Part shown: positions 47,801 through 55,752 of the stretch, piece after piece
Layout: the number at the start of each line of letters is the position of its first letter
How positions within the stretch are numbered: position 1 is the first letter of the stretch
Source: G963665215 sp963665215
GTDB taxonomy: Bacteria > Chloroflexota > Dehalococcoidia > Lucifugimonadales > CAUZJF01
NCBI GenBank assembly: GCA_963665215.2
Contig: CAXXWW010000017.1
Coordinates: 372,001-436,000, forward strand
Length of the DNA stretch: 64,000 nucleotides
Reading direction: 5' to 3'
Made by a program: the position numbers and the translations under genes
The notes under the pieces: generated by a model
Told to the model about the DNA's origin: nothing
Database searches by the model: none
What the model saw: only the letters and a program-made list of their open reading frames with translations

Positions 47801-48282
47801 GGGCCAAGCTCCACCGACTCAAGCGATTCATCCAGCCACTGGTCCCATTCTTGCTGGAAGCGCAGGTCCGCCTCGATTGGGTCAAGCATCTCGAAGCCCG
47901 GTGGCAGGCCCGCCTCCAGCGGCAGCTCGCGCAACAGCGACTGCGCGAAGCTGTGCAGCGTCTGGATCGACGCGGCGTCCATTTCCGACACGGCACGCCG
48001 GCACCGGTCGCGTGAGCCCTCATCGAGGCTTTCGTCCTCAGCCGCGTACTCGAGGTCACGGCGGACCCGGTCCCGCAGTTCAGCGGCAGCGGCCTCGGTG
48101 AAGGTGATCGCGGCCAGTCCCGCCATCTCCGCAGCGCCCGAGGCGATCAGCGTCACTATGCGGCCCACCAGAGCGGTGGTCTTTCCCGTCCCTGCTCCAG
48201 CCTCGACAAAGAGGTTCTCGTCCAGGCTCTGTTGGATTCGGTCGCGGTGCTGCTGGTCCGCTGGCTGGTCATGCTGCATCAT
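44884..48282 (-). CDS. addA: AddA-type helicase-nuclease
   Basis: About 1132 residues. ATP-dependent helicase and nuclease subunit that resects double-strand ends for RecA. UvrD-like domains: Walker A in VEAGAGTGKTTAL (about 26-38), AAITFTEAAAAELRDRV, the Walker B region HHLLVDEFQDTDPIQ, MVGDPKQSIYRFRRAD, VRIMTIHAAKGLEFPVV, and motif VI RLAYVACTRAKDHL. The C-terminal PD-(D/E)XK nuclease has GFIDLLIDAPDGITIVDYKT. Start at 48282 overlaps the addB stop (ATGATG), so the two are translationally coupled; longer in-frame starts up to 48372 lie inside addB. Confidence 0.94.
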   Translation of the reverse strand: MMQHDQPADQQHRDRIQQSLDENLFVEAGAGTGKTTALVGRIVTLIASGAAEMAGLAAITFTEAAAAELRDRVRRDLEYAAEDESLDEGSRDRCRRAVSEMDAASIQTLHSFAQSLLRELPLEAGLPPGFEMLDPIEADLRFQQEWDQWLDESLESVELGPKLARALHLGLNLDQLRRVASALNDDYDLVADASIAEAPEPTLTIGNRLAEAVTEIERLREFSKIGGGDRLYDHAADVVALAQRLPTADSNDRAYERALVRLLGWKRVSTRSGSQKDWDKDVVTGVNACKLLKDMLQELEGLRLEEIGALRTAAFTPALEAVRKFVVDQSARRKEEGHAGFHDLLVWARDMLRDNPDARRRFQRRFHHLLVDEFQDTDPIQAEIAFFLAGDPDDRGGNMSKDWQAIAPTPGKLFMVGDPKQSIYRFRRADIVTMAHVRRHLVDESTPLQQNFRSQQSIISWVNHVFSQWMRNEDGSELQAEYRDLVATHDVSKEGEEAPAPAVYYVGESVDGNADYARRLEGKAVAALARRIKEERWQVRSQEPGEWRDATYRDICLLLPSRTNLEALEQALEAADVPYRIESESIVLGTEDVRQLLNCLRAIDSPGDQVALVAALRSTAFSCSDVELLQFVDDGGRFDYLHPGSATGPVAEALAVLRESNKKCGLKPPDELIEEFIRERHLVELSFDRRRPRERWRRLRFVVEQARAYQRAGGSSLRGFLDWIERQVVERARAVESPAPESDEDCVRIMTIHAAKGLEFPVVVLTGFGSTPNRNVDNVIVDRTSGQAEIQLTLPGAIHVPTPGYEAARIRESAAAEAEDVRLAYVACTRAKDHLVVSLFRPAAKKDTTRAAKLEEFCADHLDLFQELDWESLVEAAGAYEPMAEEERSATGGDFAALRAQWEAQRESTIEKASRQQAQAVTGIAQRVKGQPPSVPAEGDVISEKAEAGEGEIPYRRGRGGTNLGRAVHAVLQSIDLLTGEGLEDICRAQAEAEGIGDAAKDVLELSRNALATETVKGLIESVKQGSANYYREVFVSTKLGDRLVEGFIDLLIDAPDGITIVDYKTDRLTTKQVHELGPEYEVQLGLYAWAVAETTGKLVREATLLFLRPQEERRFPDPQALMSKALDAAKV

Positions 48283-51200
48283 CCCGCGTCCTTTTCCGCA
48301 TCGGCGTCGAGGGCGCCACCGCTGAGCATTTTGTAGGCAGCGACCTGCGGCGAGTCGACCTTGCGCGCCCACAACGCCAGCTTGTTGGTGGGGCAGATGC
48401 GCTGGAAGTCGCAGTAGCGGCAGTTTTCGGGTCCGCCGAAGCCGGGCGGGCCTGGGTTCGCCGGGAAGATGCCGCCCCGCACACCCTCCGCGATGGCCTG
48501 TACCATATTCCTGAACTGCGCCTCAATGGCGTCGAGGGTAACGGGAACGCGAATGTATCCGCCGTTAGCAGAAATGAACCAATACTCGGCGCGCAGGGCC
48601 GCATCCGGCAGCAGCGTCTCCCGCACTGCAAGCGCGTACACGGGCAGCTGCAGCCGTTTCCCCGCCATCAGGGGATCGTCCTCCATCTTCCGGTATTGCC
48701 GGGAAGAGCCTGTCTTGTAGTCCATCACCACAGCTCGACGGCCGTCCTGTGCCACATCCACGCGGTCGATGAAACCCCGGAAGCGGACCTCGCCGCCGTC
48801 CGGCAGCGCCAATGCCACCGGCGGCCCGTCGAAGCCGAACGCGTACTCGGAGTGACGGGGTTGCATCCCCTCGTCTGCCCGGTACTGCTCGTCGTCATCC
48901 AGGAACCTCTCCAGATCCTGCAGGATGTCCTCCTGCGCCACCTCCCACAACACGCGGCGCCCCGTCACGCCCCTTCGCTCCGCCTCCCGGAACTCCTCTT
49001 GGGCGATCTCCCGGAGCCGTTCCCGCTGCAAGAGTGTCCAGCCCTCGCGAGGCGAGGGGGCCCCTGCGTCCATCGCCTCCTTGATGAATCGCTCCAAGAT
49101 GGCGTGGACCAGGCTGCCCCGTTCCAGCGGGGAGATGGTCAGCACGTCTTCCGGCGTTTCCCATGCTGACAGGTTGAGCACGTTGCCCAGGAAGTGGCGG
49201 TATGGGCATGTGGCCCATGACTCCAACCGCGTCGGTGACATGACCTGCGAGAGCGATCCGCCGAGCCGTCCGCTGCTGTCCGCGATCCCGCCCACGAACC
49301 CGTCCCACTCGGTAAGCCCGTTCGTTGCGCGTGCCCGGTCCATCGCGAGCGCCCGGCCCAGAGGGCCGCCGTCCGAGGCCAGCGGGTGCCAGCGCAGGCG
49401 AGATCCCGTCCTCTGCCATCGTGCAAGGGCCAGCACGTCGTACTCGTGGCCGTCTGCGGCGCGTCCACCCTCTGCCAGCCGCAGCGCGTCCTCCATTGAT
49501 TCGATGACCGTCAGCCATGGAGCATCGTAGGTGTGCAGCCGCTCCGATGAGACGCGTTCACCTGCGAGTGTCGAGGCTGCCTCAAGCAGCCAGGGCGAGG
49601 GGTATTGCGCCCGCCGCGTCACAGGATCGACCCGCGAATACGAGAGCCGTCGCCGATCCCCGCCTGCGAGGGCGGCCAGATAGTCGCGCTGCTCGTGCAA
49701 TTGGGCCTCCCGTCGAAGGGGCAGGGCACCCATCAGCACCTGAGCGCGCACGTACTCCGGCAGCAGCGGGTCCTCGCCGCTCCGGGCCGGGTAGTCGCCC
49801 TCCGACATCCCCAGGAGCCATACGGTGTCGAATTCCATTCCCGTCGCGGCCCCAAGCCCTGCCACGAACACGCCCGTTCCAGTGGCGCCACTCCGGCCCA
49901 TGTATGCCGAGAGCGCATGATCAAGCGCTTGCTGAAACCCTTCCAGCGTCGTAGCCGGTTCAACCGCGTCCAGCTTGCCGAGTTCCTCAAGCGCCGACTC
50001 CACACGCCCAAGCGCGTCCTGCTGTTGCGCCGGCCAGTCGTTCTTCCCCTGGCCGTACCGGTCTATGGCGTCCTTGGCCCACTCGGCAAAGGCGCTCCAA
50101 GGGCTGCCGTCCGCGGGGGGCTTGTCCTGCGCCAAATGCTCTACAAGCGCCAACAACCTCTCAGCACAGGCGATTGCCTCGATATAGCCCCTCACCTGGG
50201 CTTCCGTCAGGTCACCCCGCGCCTCTGCCCCCCGGCGACGCCGCCCCACACTGCCGGTCAGGCCGTGTAACCGTTCCTTCCACTGCTCCAAGCCGCGCAC
50301 GACGCCCGCTTCTCGCGACAGGCCCTCCCAACGCTGCAGCTCGCTGGACGCTGACCGGTTGCTCGCGGCGTTCCACACTGGCGCGTCCGCCAGCCACCGC
50401 ATTAGGGCGGCACGGCTAAAGTCTTCCCTGATGACGTCCAGCATCCCCGTAAGCAGCCGCCCCGGAACGGAGTCCTGCAGTGGCGACGGGTCCGGGCCCG
50501 CCACCGGTATACCGGCAAAGCCCAGCTCCATCCGAAGTTGAAAGGCGTAGGGGTCCTGCCGCCGGTAGAGGGCCGCCATGCGGTGAAATGGCACGCCCGC
50601 TTCCGCCCGCTGGAACATGTCGCGCACCGCCTGTCGCACCTCCTCACGCGCGTCCGGGGCAGATACAATGGACTCCGGTCTCGTGTCCAGGTGCGCCAAG
50701 CTCTGCTGCGAGCCGTCAGCACTCGCTTCACCGAACTGCTTCCACCACGCGCCCTCGACGTCGTCGACGCCAGCCTCGCCGGTCCGCCCCACCACGAGGC
50801 CGCACGGCGCAGCATCCGACAGCGCCGTCAGCAGCACGGTCTCACCCGGCGATGGCCGTGTCAGGAGAAAAAACACCAGCGCACCCACGTCCTGCAGCGC
50901 CGGCTGCCCTCGTCCCGAGCGCACCGCCTCCGCCGCAGCCCAAGCCTCGTCTTCAGGCCCGTAGTACTCGGCGGTCCGCTCCCGGAATCGGCGGTACAAC
51001 TCGACGGTTGCCTGCCGCAGCGAACCCTCCGCCGCCAGCGTGTCGAGCTGACTCTCCGTCAGGCGCACCAGCTCTTTGAACGCAGCCTGCAGCGATTCGT
51101 GCAACGTGGCGTGCCCCGCCACGCTGCCGAGCGGTTCCTTCCCCACCACCTCCATCGCCACTGTGCGGATAACAGCCATCTCCGCCGCCGCGGACAGCGG

Positions 51201-51443
51201 CCGCCGTCGCTGCGACGCCATGGTCGGCGCTCCCAGCTGTTCGGCCAAGCGTGCCAGGGCCATAAAGCCTACGTTGAGGAGCCCGCCGTCACCGGACAGG
51301 ATCCGGCGGAGGCCGATGCCCGCGTAGGTGTTCGGCGGCACGATGGTCACCGGCGCAAGCGGGTTGCCCGCCTTGGCCTCGGCAACCAACGTCTGCAGCC
51401 GCTCCCGCGCAGCTCTGCCAAATGGTTCCAAATACACTTGCAC
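48279..51443 (-). CDS. addB: AddB-type nuclease subunit
   Basis: 1054 residues, partner of AddA. N-terminal helicase-like region without an intact Walker A (PPNTYAGIGLRRIL replaces it). C-terminal RecB-like nuclease: FRGFIDRVDVAQDG, AVVMDYKTGS, LQLPVYALAVRE. The iron-sulfur staple is visible: Cys in LESWATCPYRHFLGN and the later CRYCDFQRICPTNK. First gene of the addB-addA operon; the order BA is usual. Confidence 0.92.
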   Translation of the reverse strand: MQVYLEPFGRAARERLQTLVAEAKAGNPLAPVTIVPPNTYAGIGLRRILSGDGGLLNVGFMALARLAEQLGAPTMASQRRRPLSAAAEMAVIRTVAMEVVGKEPLGSVAGHATLHESLQAAFKELVRLTESQLDTLAAEGSLRQATVELYRRFRERTAEYYGPEDEAWAAAEAVRSGRGQPALQDVGALVFFLLTRPSPGETVLLTALSDAAPCGLVVGRTGEAGVDDVEGAWWKQFGEASADGSQQSLAHLDTRPESIVSAPDAREEVRQAVRDMFQRAEAGVPFHRMAALYRRQDPYAFQLRMELGFAGIPVAGPDPSPLQDSVPGRLLTGMLDVIREDFSRAALMRWLADAPVWNAASNRSASSELQRWEGLSREAGVVRGLEQWKERLHGLTGSVGRRRRGAEARGDLTEAQVRGYIEAIACAERLLALVEHLAQDKPPADGSPWSAFAEWAKDAIDRYGQGKNDWPAQQQDALGRVESALEELGKLDAVEPATTLEGFQQALDHALSAYMGRSGATGTGVFVAGLGAATGMEFDTVWLLGMSEGDYPARSGEDPLLPEYVRAQVLMGALPLRREAQLHEQRDYLAALAGGDRRRLSYSRVDPVTRRAQYPSPWLLEAASTLAGERVSSERLHTYDAPWLTVIESMEDALRLAEGGRAADGHEYDVLALARWQRTGSRLRWHPLASDGGPLGRALAMDRARATNGLTEWDGFVGGIADSSGRLGGSLSQVMSPTRLESWATCPYRHFLGNVLNLSAWETPEDVLTISPLERGSLVHAILERFIKEAMDAGAPSPREGWTLLQRERLREIAQEEFREAERRGVTGRRVLWEVAQEDILQDLERFLDDDEQYRADEGMQPRHSEYAFGFDGPPVALALPDGGEVRFRGFIDRVDVAQDGRRAVVMDYKTGSSRQYRKMEDDPLMAGKRLQLPVYALAVRETLLPDAALRAEYWFISANGGYIRVPVTLDAIEAQFRNMVQAIAEGVRGGIFPANPGPPGFGGPENCRYCDFQRICPTNKLALWARKVDSPQVAAYKMLSGGALDADAEKDAG

Positions 51444-51449
51444 GTATAG

Positions 51450-51815
51450 CTTCCTTGCAATGACGTCTTTAGTCTGTGGGACGGGACGTAACGCAGCCTA
51501 ACGACACCTCCACCCAGAGGCGACCGGACAATGGGCCTGCCACGGGCCTAATTGGACGGGAGGCAGAACCATCTTCGAGATGTGGCTGAACCTGGGAGGC
51601 CCACCAAGGTCTGCTAATACACGATTATGACTGTACAAGTCAACTCCCGGTAACGTCAGAAAGGGCAAGACTCACCACCATCCTCCCGAAATGCCTAGGC
51701 AAGGCAAGCGGCCGACGTCGAAGTCATCGCAGCCGCTGGCGAGATAGGGGTTTCGGTCGGCGGGGACAATAGCGGGGCCTTTCACCAAAGGCGCCGTAAC
51801 GCGGACGGAGTGTTC
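51450..51815. other. Gap upstream of addB
   Basis: No gene. Minus-strand repeat core AGCCACATCTCGAAGATGGT at about 51571-51590 belongs to the dispersed family. The addB promoter must lie in this region, but I could not pick one out. Confidence 0.5.
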
Positions 51816-51986
51816 TCAAGCATTTCCGTACTTCCAGCGTACTACGCCGCATCGGCATTGAAAGCTCTCCGAATTTCTGTCTTCAAGTCTCCAGACACTA
51901 CAGGGCGGGGCACACGAGTCGCACCAGAAAAATGCAAGTGCGCGCTCACAGGCGTCAATTAGTTTGGATGCTTCGGATTGAACAAT
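51816..51986 (-). pseudogene. C-terminal fragment of a Cys-rich protein, cut by IS256 copy C
   Basis: A 56-codon minus-strand frame begins at the IS256 edge (IVQSEASKLIDACERALAFF) and continues with WCDSCAPPCSVWRLED and FQCRCGVVRWKYGNA to a stop. The two CxxC-like pairs suggest a zinc ribbon. Family unknown; may or may not belong to the SET gene on the other side of the IS. Confidence 0.45.
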
Positions 51987-53354
51987 GAGGTATCTTCAAA
52001 AAGTGTGTAAACAGTCAGGCGGTGTACCCTCTCTCTGAACAACACGGGCTCGAGGCCCAAGAGAGGAGATAGACCGCCCATGAGGAAGGAAAGCACTGAG
52101 AGTAGGTCGGAGTCAAGGCCGGAGTGGGAGCAGTTGGAGGATTGGGTGCGAAGCCAGGTCCAGAGGCTGATCCAGGAGTTGCTGGAGGAGGAGGTGACGG
52201 CGTTTCTGGGAAGGGCGAAGTCGGCGCTCAGATCCGACTCGGACTCAGATACCGGCTATCGGAACGGATACGGCAGAGCCCGGAGGCTTACGCTGAGTTC
52301 GGGAACGATACAGCTGAGGCGGCCGCGAGTCCGCGATACCGAGGAGCAGTTCGAGAGCCGGCTGCTGCCGCTGTTCGTCAACAGGACCAGGAAGGTTGCT
52401 GAGTTGATCCCCGAGCTGTACCTGCACGGTCTATCCGAAGGCGACTTCGATCTGGCTTTGCGGGGGCTGCTGGGAGAGGACGCACCGGTATCGGCGAGCA
52501 CGGTGGCCCGGTTGAAGGATAAGTGGAACGATGAGCTTGCCCAATGGCGCAGCCGGCCCCTCGATGACCTGGAAGTGGTCTACATGTGGGTGGATGGAGT
52601 CTACGTCAAGGCTGGTCTTGAGAAGGAGAAGGCGGCGGTACTGGTGGTGATGGCGGCCCTGAGCGACGGGAGCAAGGTGGTGGTGAGCGCTGTTCCCGGA
52701 TACAGGGAGTCCACAGAGAACTGGTCCGAGGTGCTCAGGGACATCAAGCGCCGGGGCTTGAGCTGCCCGAGGCTGGTGGTTGGAGACGGACACCTGGGCA
52801 TCTGGGGAGCTCTGCGCAACGTCTATCCGCAGGCGGCAGAGCAACGCTGCTGGAACCACAAGATCGTAAACGTGCTCGCCAAGCTTCCAAAGCGACAACA
52901 GGACCAGGCCAAGCTCATGCTGCGTACTATCCCCTACGCGCCGACTCGGACAGAGGCTGAGCGGCTCAGGACGGTGTTCACCAGGTGGTGCGGCGACCAT
53001 TCCTACGAGGCGGCCTCAGAGGCCTTGGAGCGGGACTGGGACCGCATGGTCACCTTCTATGACTTCCCAAAGGAGCACTGGGGGCACCTTCGCACGACGA
53101 ACCCGGTAGAATCACCCTTCGCGGCCCTCAGGCTTCGGACCGATGCCGCCAAGCGCTACAAGAGGGTCGATCGGGCGATAGCGGTGATCTGGAAAATGTT
53201 GATGGTCGCCGAACAGCGCTTCAGGCGTCTGAAGGCCCCTGAGTTGATCGAAGACGTCTATCTCGGTGCACAGTATGCGGATGGAATCGCCATTGAATCA
53301 ACGGCTGAGAAGGTCGCCGCCTGATGTCGTTTACACACCTATTGACGTAACCTC
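51987..53354 (+). mobile_element. IS256-family element, copy C, no target duplication
   Basis: 1368 bp with the same ends as A and B, opposite orientation. Outer flanks are TGAACAAT (left) and ATTTCCTC (right), which do not match, unlike A and B. This suggests recombination between IS copies. Confidence 0.95.
52080..53324 (+). CDS. IS256-family transposase, copy C
   Basis: 414 residues with VTAFLGR, SDTGYRNG (as copy B) and LFVNRTRKV, EALERDWD (as copy A). It therefore has no private changes and looks like the consensus of the three. Catalytic blocks complete. Confidence 0.97.
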   Translation: MRKESTESRSESRPEWEQLEDWVRSQVQRLIQELLEEEVTAFLGRAKSALRSDSDSDTGYRNGYGRARRLTLSSGTIQLRRPRVRDTEEQFESRLLPLFVNRTRKVAELIPELYLHGLSEGDFDLALRGLLGEDAPVSASTVARLKDKWNDELAQWRSRPLDDLEVVYMWVDGVYVKAGLEKEKAAVLVVMAALSDGSKVVVSAVPGYRESTENWSEVLRDIKRRGLSCPRLVVGDGHLGIWGALRNVYPQAAEQRCWNHKIVNVLAKLPKRQQDQAKLMLRTIPYAPTRTEAERLRTVFTRWCGDHSYEAASEALERDWDRMVTFYDFPKEHWGHLRTTNPVESPFAALRLRTDAAKRYKRVDRAIAVIWKMLMVAEQRFRRLKAPELIEDVYLGAQYADGIAIESTAEKVAA

Positions 53355-53683
53355 ATTTCCTCACCTGACTTCATGCGTCGGCGCGCTACAACATGCCTCA
53401 TACCTTCCATGTATTTGTGGTAGACGTTTGGATCGCAGCTTGAGTTGATGTTGCACTCAGGAGTCTTCAAGAGGACCACCTTCCCACCAGCAAGATAGTC
53501 ACAGTGACGCTCATATTCCCCGAGCTCCGGACGCAGCGGGTGCTCATCATCGACAACGCGTGACTCATCTCTGACCAATATGGTCTCGCCCTCTTCGAAA
53601 TCACGTGCTGCGTAGACCCCGAGCCCGTGAATATTCGATTCCGCTACGATCACGTTTCCACTCATATTCGATTTCGTGTCCAT
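53355..53683 (-). pseudogene. SET-domain protein, C-terminus cut by IS256 copy C
   Basis: Reads NVIVAESNIHGLGVYAARDF, EGETILVRDESRVVDDEHPL, then INSSCDPNVYHKYMEGMRHV and ARRRMKSGEE, where it enters the IS. These correspond to the SET motifs GxG, the NHSCxPN box (S-adenosylmethionine site) and the start of the last block; the catalytic GEExxxxY tyrosine motif and C-terminal Cys cluster are lost. Bacterial SET proteins are lysine methyltransferases of mostly unknown target. Confidence 0.85.
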
Positions 53684-53908
53684 GAGATGAACTCAACCGA
53701 CTCCCTTCTCAGGAGTGACATTGGTGTTAGAGACGTCATTGAACTAGATTGCGCCCGTCCACATCAGGATTACCCCTCCTATGAGGGGTGCACTGGTCTA
53801 GGTATACGCCCACCGACGAGTTCGTTAATTACCCGCACCGGGCCAAAGCCACGTCGCCACTCCAGCCGTCCTACGTGATGTCCATCGAGGGCGGGTGTGA
53901 GTAAAGCA
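53684..53908. other. Intergenic gap, nothing recognised
   Basis: About 225 bases between the SET remnant start and the enolase-superfamily stop; no repeats or RNA structure stand out. Confidence 0.4.
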
Positions 53909-55075
53909 CTACCAGTTCGTGAATGCCCCATCGTTGCGGCGGAGGGTCGGGGGCCATCCCCCCGACTCCAGCGGACGCGACCCGGCGACTCGCTCGTCGA
54001 GCTCGACCCCCAGGCCGGGGCGGTCGTTGCAGAACGCGTAGCCGTCGCGCCAGTCGATCTGCACCGGGAACAGGTCCGTATCGAAGCTGCCGGGTCTCCT
54101 CGGCATCTCCTGGACGCCCACGTTAGTCGAGGCCATGCACAGCGCCACGCAGGCGGCGGCGCTGATCGGGCCCAGCGGGTTGTGGGGCGCTATGTCGATG
54201 TAGTGGGTCTCGCACCAGTGGGTGATCTTGAGCGCCTCGGTTAGCCCACCGACGTTGCACAGGTCGACGCGAGCGTAGCTGATGAGCTCCTCCTCTATCA
54301 CCTCGCGGAAGAGCCACTTACTAGACCACTGCTCGCCCGCGGCGAGGGGCAGGCGGACGTGGCGGGCCAGCGTCCGGTAGCTGGCCGGGTTCTCCGACCG
54401 CAAGGGGTCCTCTATGAAGAAGGGCTTATACGGCTCAAGCTCCCTGCACAGCGATATGACGTGGGCGGTGTCCAGCCGGGTGTGCACATCGAAGCAGATC
54501 TGGATGTCGGGTCCCACGGCCTCGCGCACCCGCGCCATCTGCTCCACGGCGATGCGTATGGACTCCACCGGCTCCAAGCGTCCCTCATCCGTCTCCGCAT
54601 CAAGGCCACCCCCGGTCCCCGGCTGCCCCCAACGCACAAACCTCCAACCTTCGTCGACGGCCCTCCTGCAAGACTCGACCAGCCCGGCGATGTCCTCGCC
54701 CTGATTGTGGGGGTAGCAGACCACCTTATCCCTGACCGGTCCCCCCAGCAGCTTGTAAACGGGCATATTCAGCGCCTTGCCCTTGATGTCCCAGAGAGCG
54801 ATGTCGATGGCGCTGATGGCGCAGCTGTACACCCCGTCGGCCGGGAAGAAAGAACCCCTGAACATGTGCTGCCACAGCCGCTCGGTGCTGAAGGGGTCCT
54901 GCCCAACAACCAGCTCGGACAGGTGCTCGACCGCCTTCCCGATGGCCGAGCCCCAAAAACGGATGCCCGCCTCGCCCAGGCCGTGAAGGCCGGCGTCAGT
55001 CTCCACCTTCACTACGAAGTAGCCGCGACCGTCATCGCCGGCGATTTGGAAGCTCTTTATCTCGGTGACCTTCAT
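53909..55075 (-). CDS. Enolase-superfamily (mandelate racemase/galactonate dehydratase-like) enzyme
   Basis: 388 residues starting MKVTEIKSFQIAGDDG (an in-frame start at 55105 adds ten unlikely residues). N-terminal capping domain followed by a TIM barrel. Metal ligands: Asp in ICFDVHTRLD, Glu in FFIEDPLRSEN, Glu in LAAGEQWSSKW; the general-base His of the DgoD-type is in IAPHNPLGPIS, and the His in FDVHTR is also typical of that group. So a sugar-acid dehydratase such as D-galactonate dehydratase is the best guess, but the exact acid cannot be told. Stands alone between the SET remnant and the zincin. Many paralogues of this family are known from SAR202 Chloroflexota. Confidence 0.88.
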   Translation of the reverse strand: MKVTEIKSFQIAGDDGRGYFVVKVETDAGLHGLGEAGIRFWGSAIGKAVEHLSELVVGQDPFSTERLWQHMFRGSFFPADGVYSCAISAIDIALWDIKGKALNMPVYKLLGGPVRDKVVCYPHNQGEDIAGLVESCRRAVDEGWRFVRWGQPGTGGGLDAETDEGRLEPVESIRIAVEQMARVREAVGPDIQICFDVHTRLDTAHVISLCRELEPYKPFFIEDPLRSENPASYRTLARHVRLPLAAGEQWSSKWLFREVIEEELISYARVDLCNVGGLTEALKITHWCETHYIDIAPHNPLGPISAAACVALCMASTNVGVQEMPRRPGSFDTDLFPVQIDWRDGYAFCNDRPGLGVELDERVAGSRPLESGGWPPTLRRNDGAFTNW

Positions 55076-55253
55076 TTGATATACCTCGGGTCCGCAGAGT
55101 GACAAGGGGGTATGCCCCGACCATGCACGCCGTTACGCGGCCCACGATAGCCGAGCCGCCCGCAGGGGTCAAGGTCGGCTCTCCGCTCAGACGTCCACAT
55201 GTCTCGGCGCGGCGAAATGATGTAAGGCCAGAAGAACCTGGTAAACTGGGCAC

Positions 55254-55616
55254 ATGGAGAGCGCCAGATTCGAGAGACTCGTCAAGCAGGCCCTGGGCAG
55301 GATACCACCGGAGCTAAGCGCATATCTGGATAACGTGGACCTGGTGGTGGAGGACCGGCCGTCGAATGAGCAGCTAGCGGGCCACGTGATCGAGGAGGGA
55401 GACTACCTTCTGGGCCTGTACGAGGGTGTTCCGCTGACGGAGCGCGCCGACTATGGAATGGTGCTGCCGGACAAGATTACGCTGTTTCAAGGGTCCATCG
55501 AGGCCATCTGCTCGTCGGACGAAGAGATCATCGAGGAAGTGCGCAACACCGTGGCCCATGAGGTTGCCCACCACTTTGGCATCGACGACGACCGCCTGGA
55601 GGAGCTTGGGTTGTAG
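55254..55616 (+). CDS. Minimal zincin metallopeptidase (DUF1025 type)
   Basis: 120 residues. Zinc-binding HEVAHHFGIDDDRLEELGL at the C-terminus (HExxH with a third ligand downstream, as in the minigluzincin/zincin_1 group). Start ATG at 55254. Its 3' end overlaps the antisense RelE-like frame. Family of small soluble metallopeptidases with no known substrate. Confidence 0.88.
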   Translation: MESARFERLVKQALGRIPPELSAYLDNVDLVVEDRPSNEQLAGHVIEEGDYLLGLYEGVPLTERADYGMVLPDKITLFQGSIEAICSSDEEIIEEVRNTVAHEVAHHFGIDDDRLEELGL

Positions 55617-55752
55617 GCCACGATAACAACCCGCGGTAGGTGGCGTCATCCCTGGCCGCGACTCTGAGGATAACGATGACGACATCCTCGTCCAAGACCT
55701 CGTAGATCACTCTGTACCTTCCCACTCTGATTGAGTCCCCCGTGACGCTCAC
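55528..55752 (-). pseudogene. RelE/ParE-type toxin fragment at the end of the herA operon
   Basis: GTG at 55752 overlaps the herA stop by four bases. The frame reads DSIRVGRYRVIYEVLDEDVV and IVILRVAARDDATYRGLL, the central and C-terminal strands of a RelE-type fold; the N-terminal helices are missing, and the end runs on antisense into the zincin gene. No antitoxin gene visible. Could be a small functional protein of unknown role instead. Confidence 0.5.
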
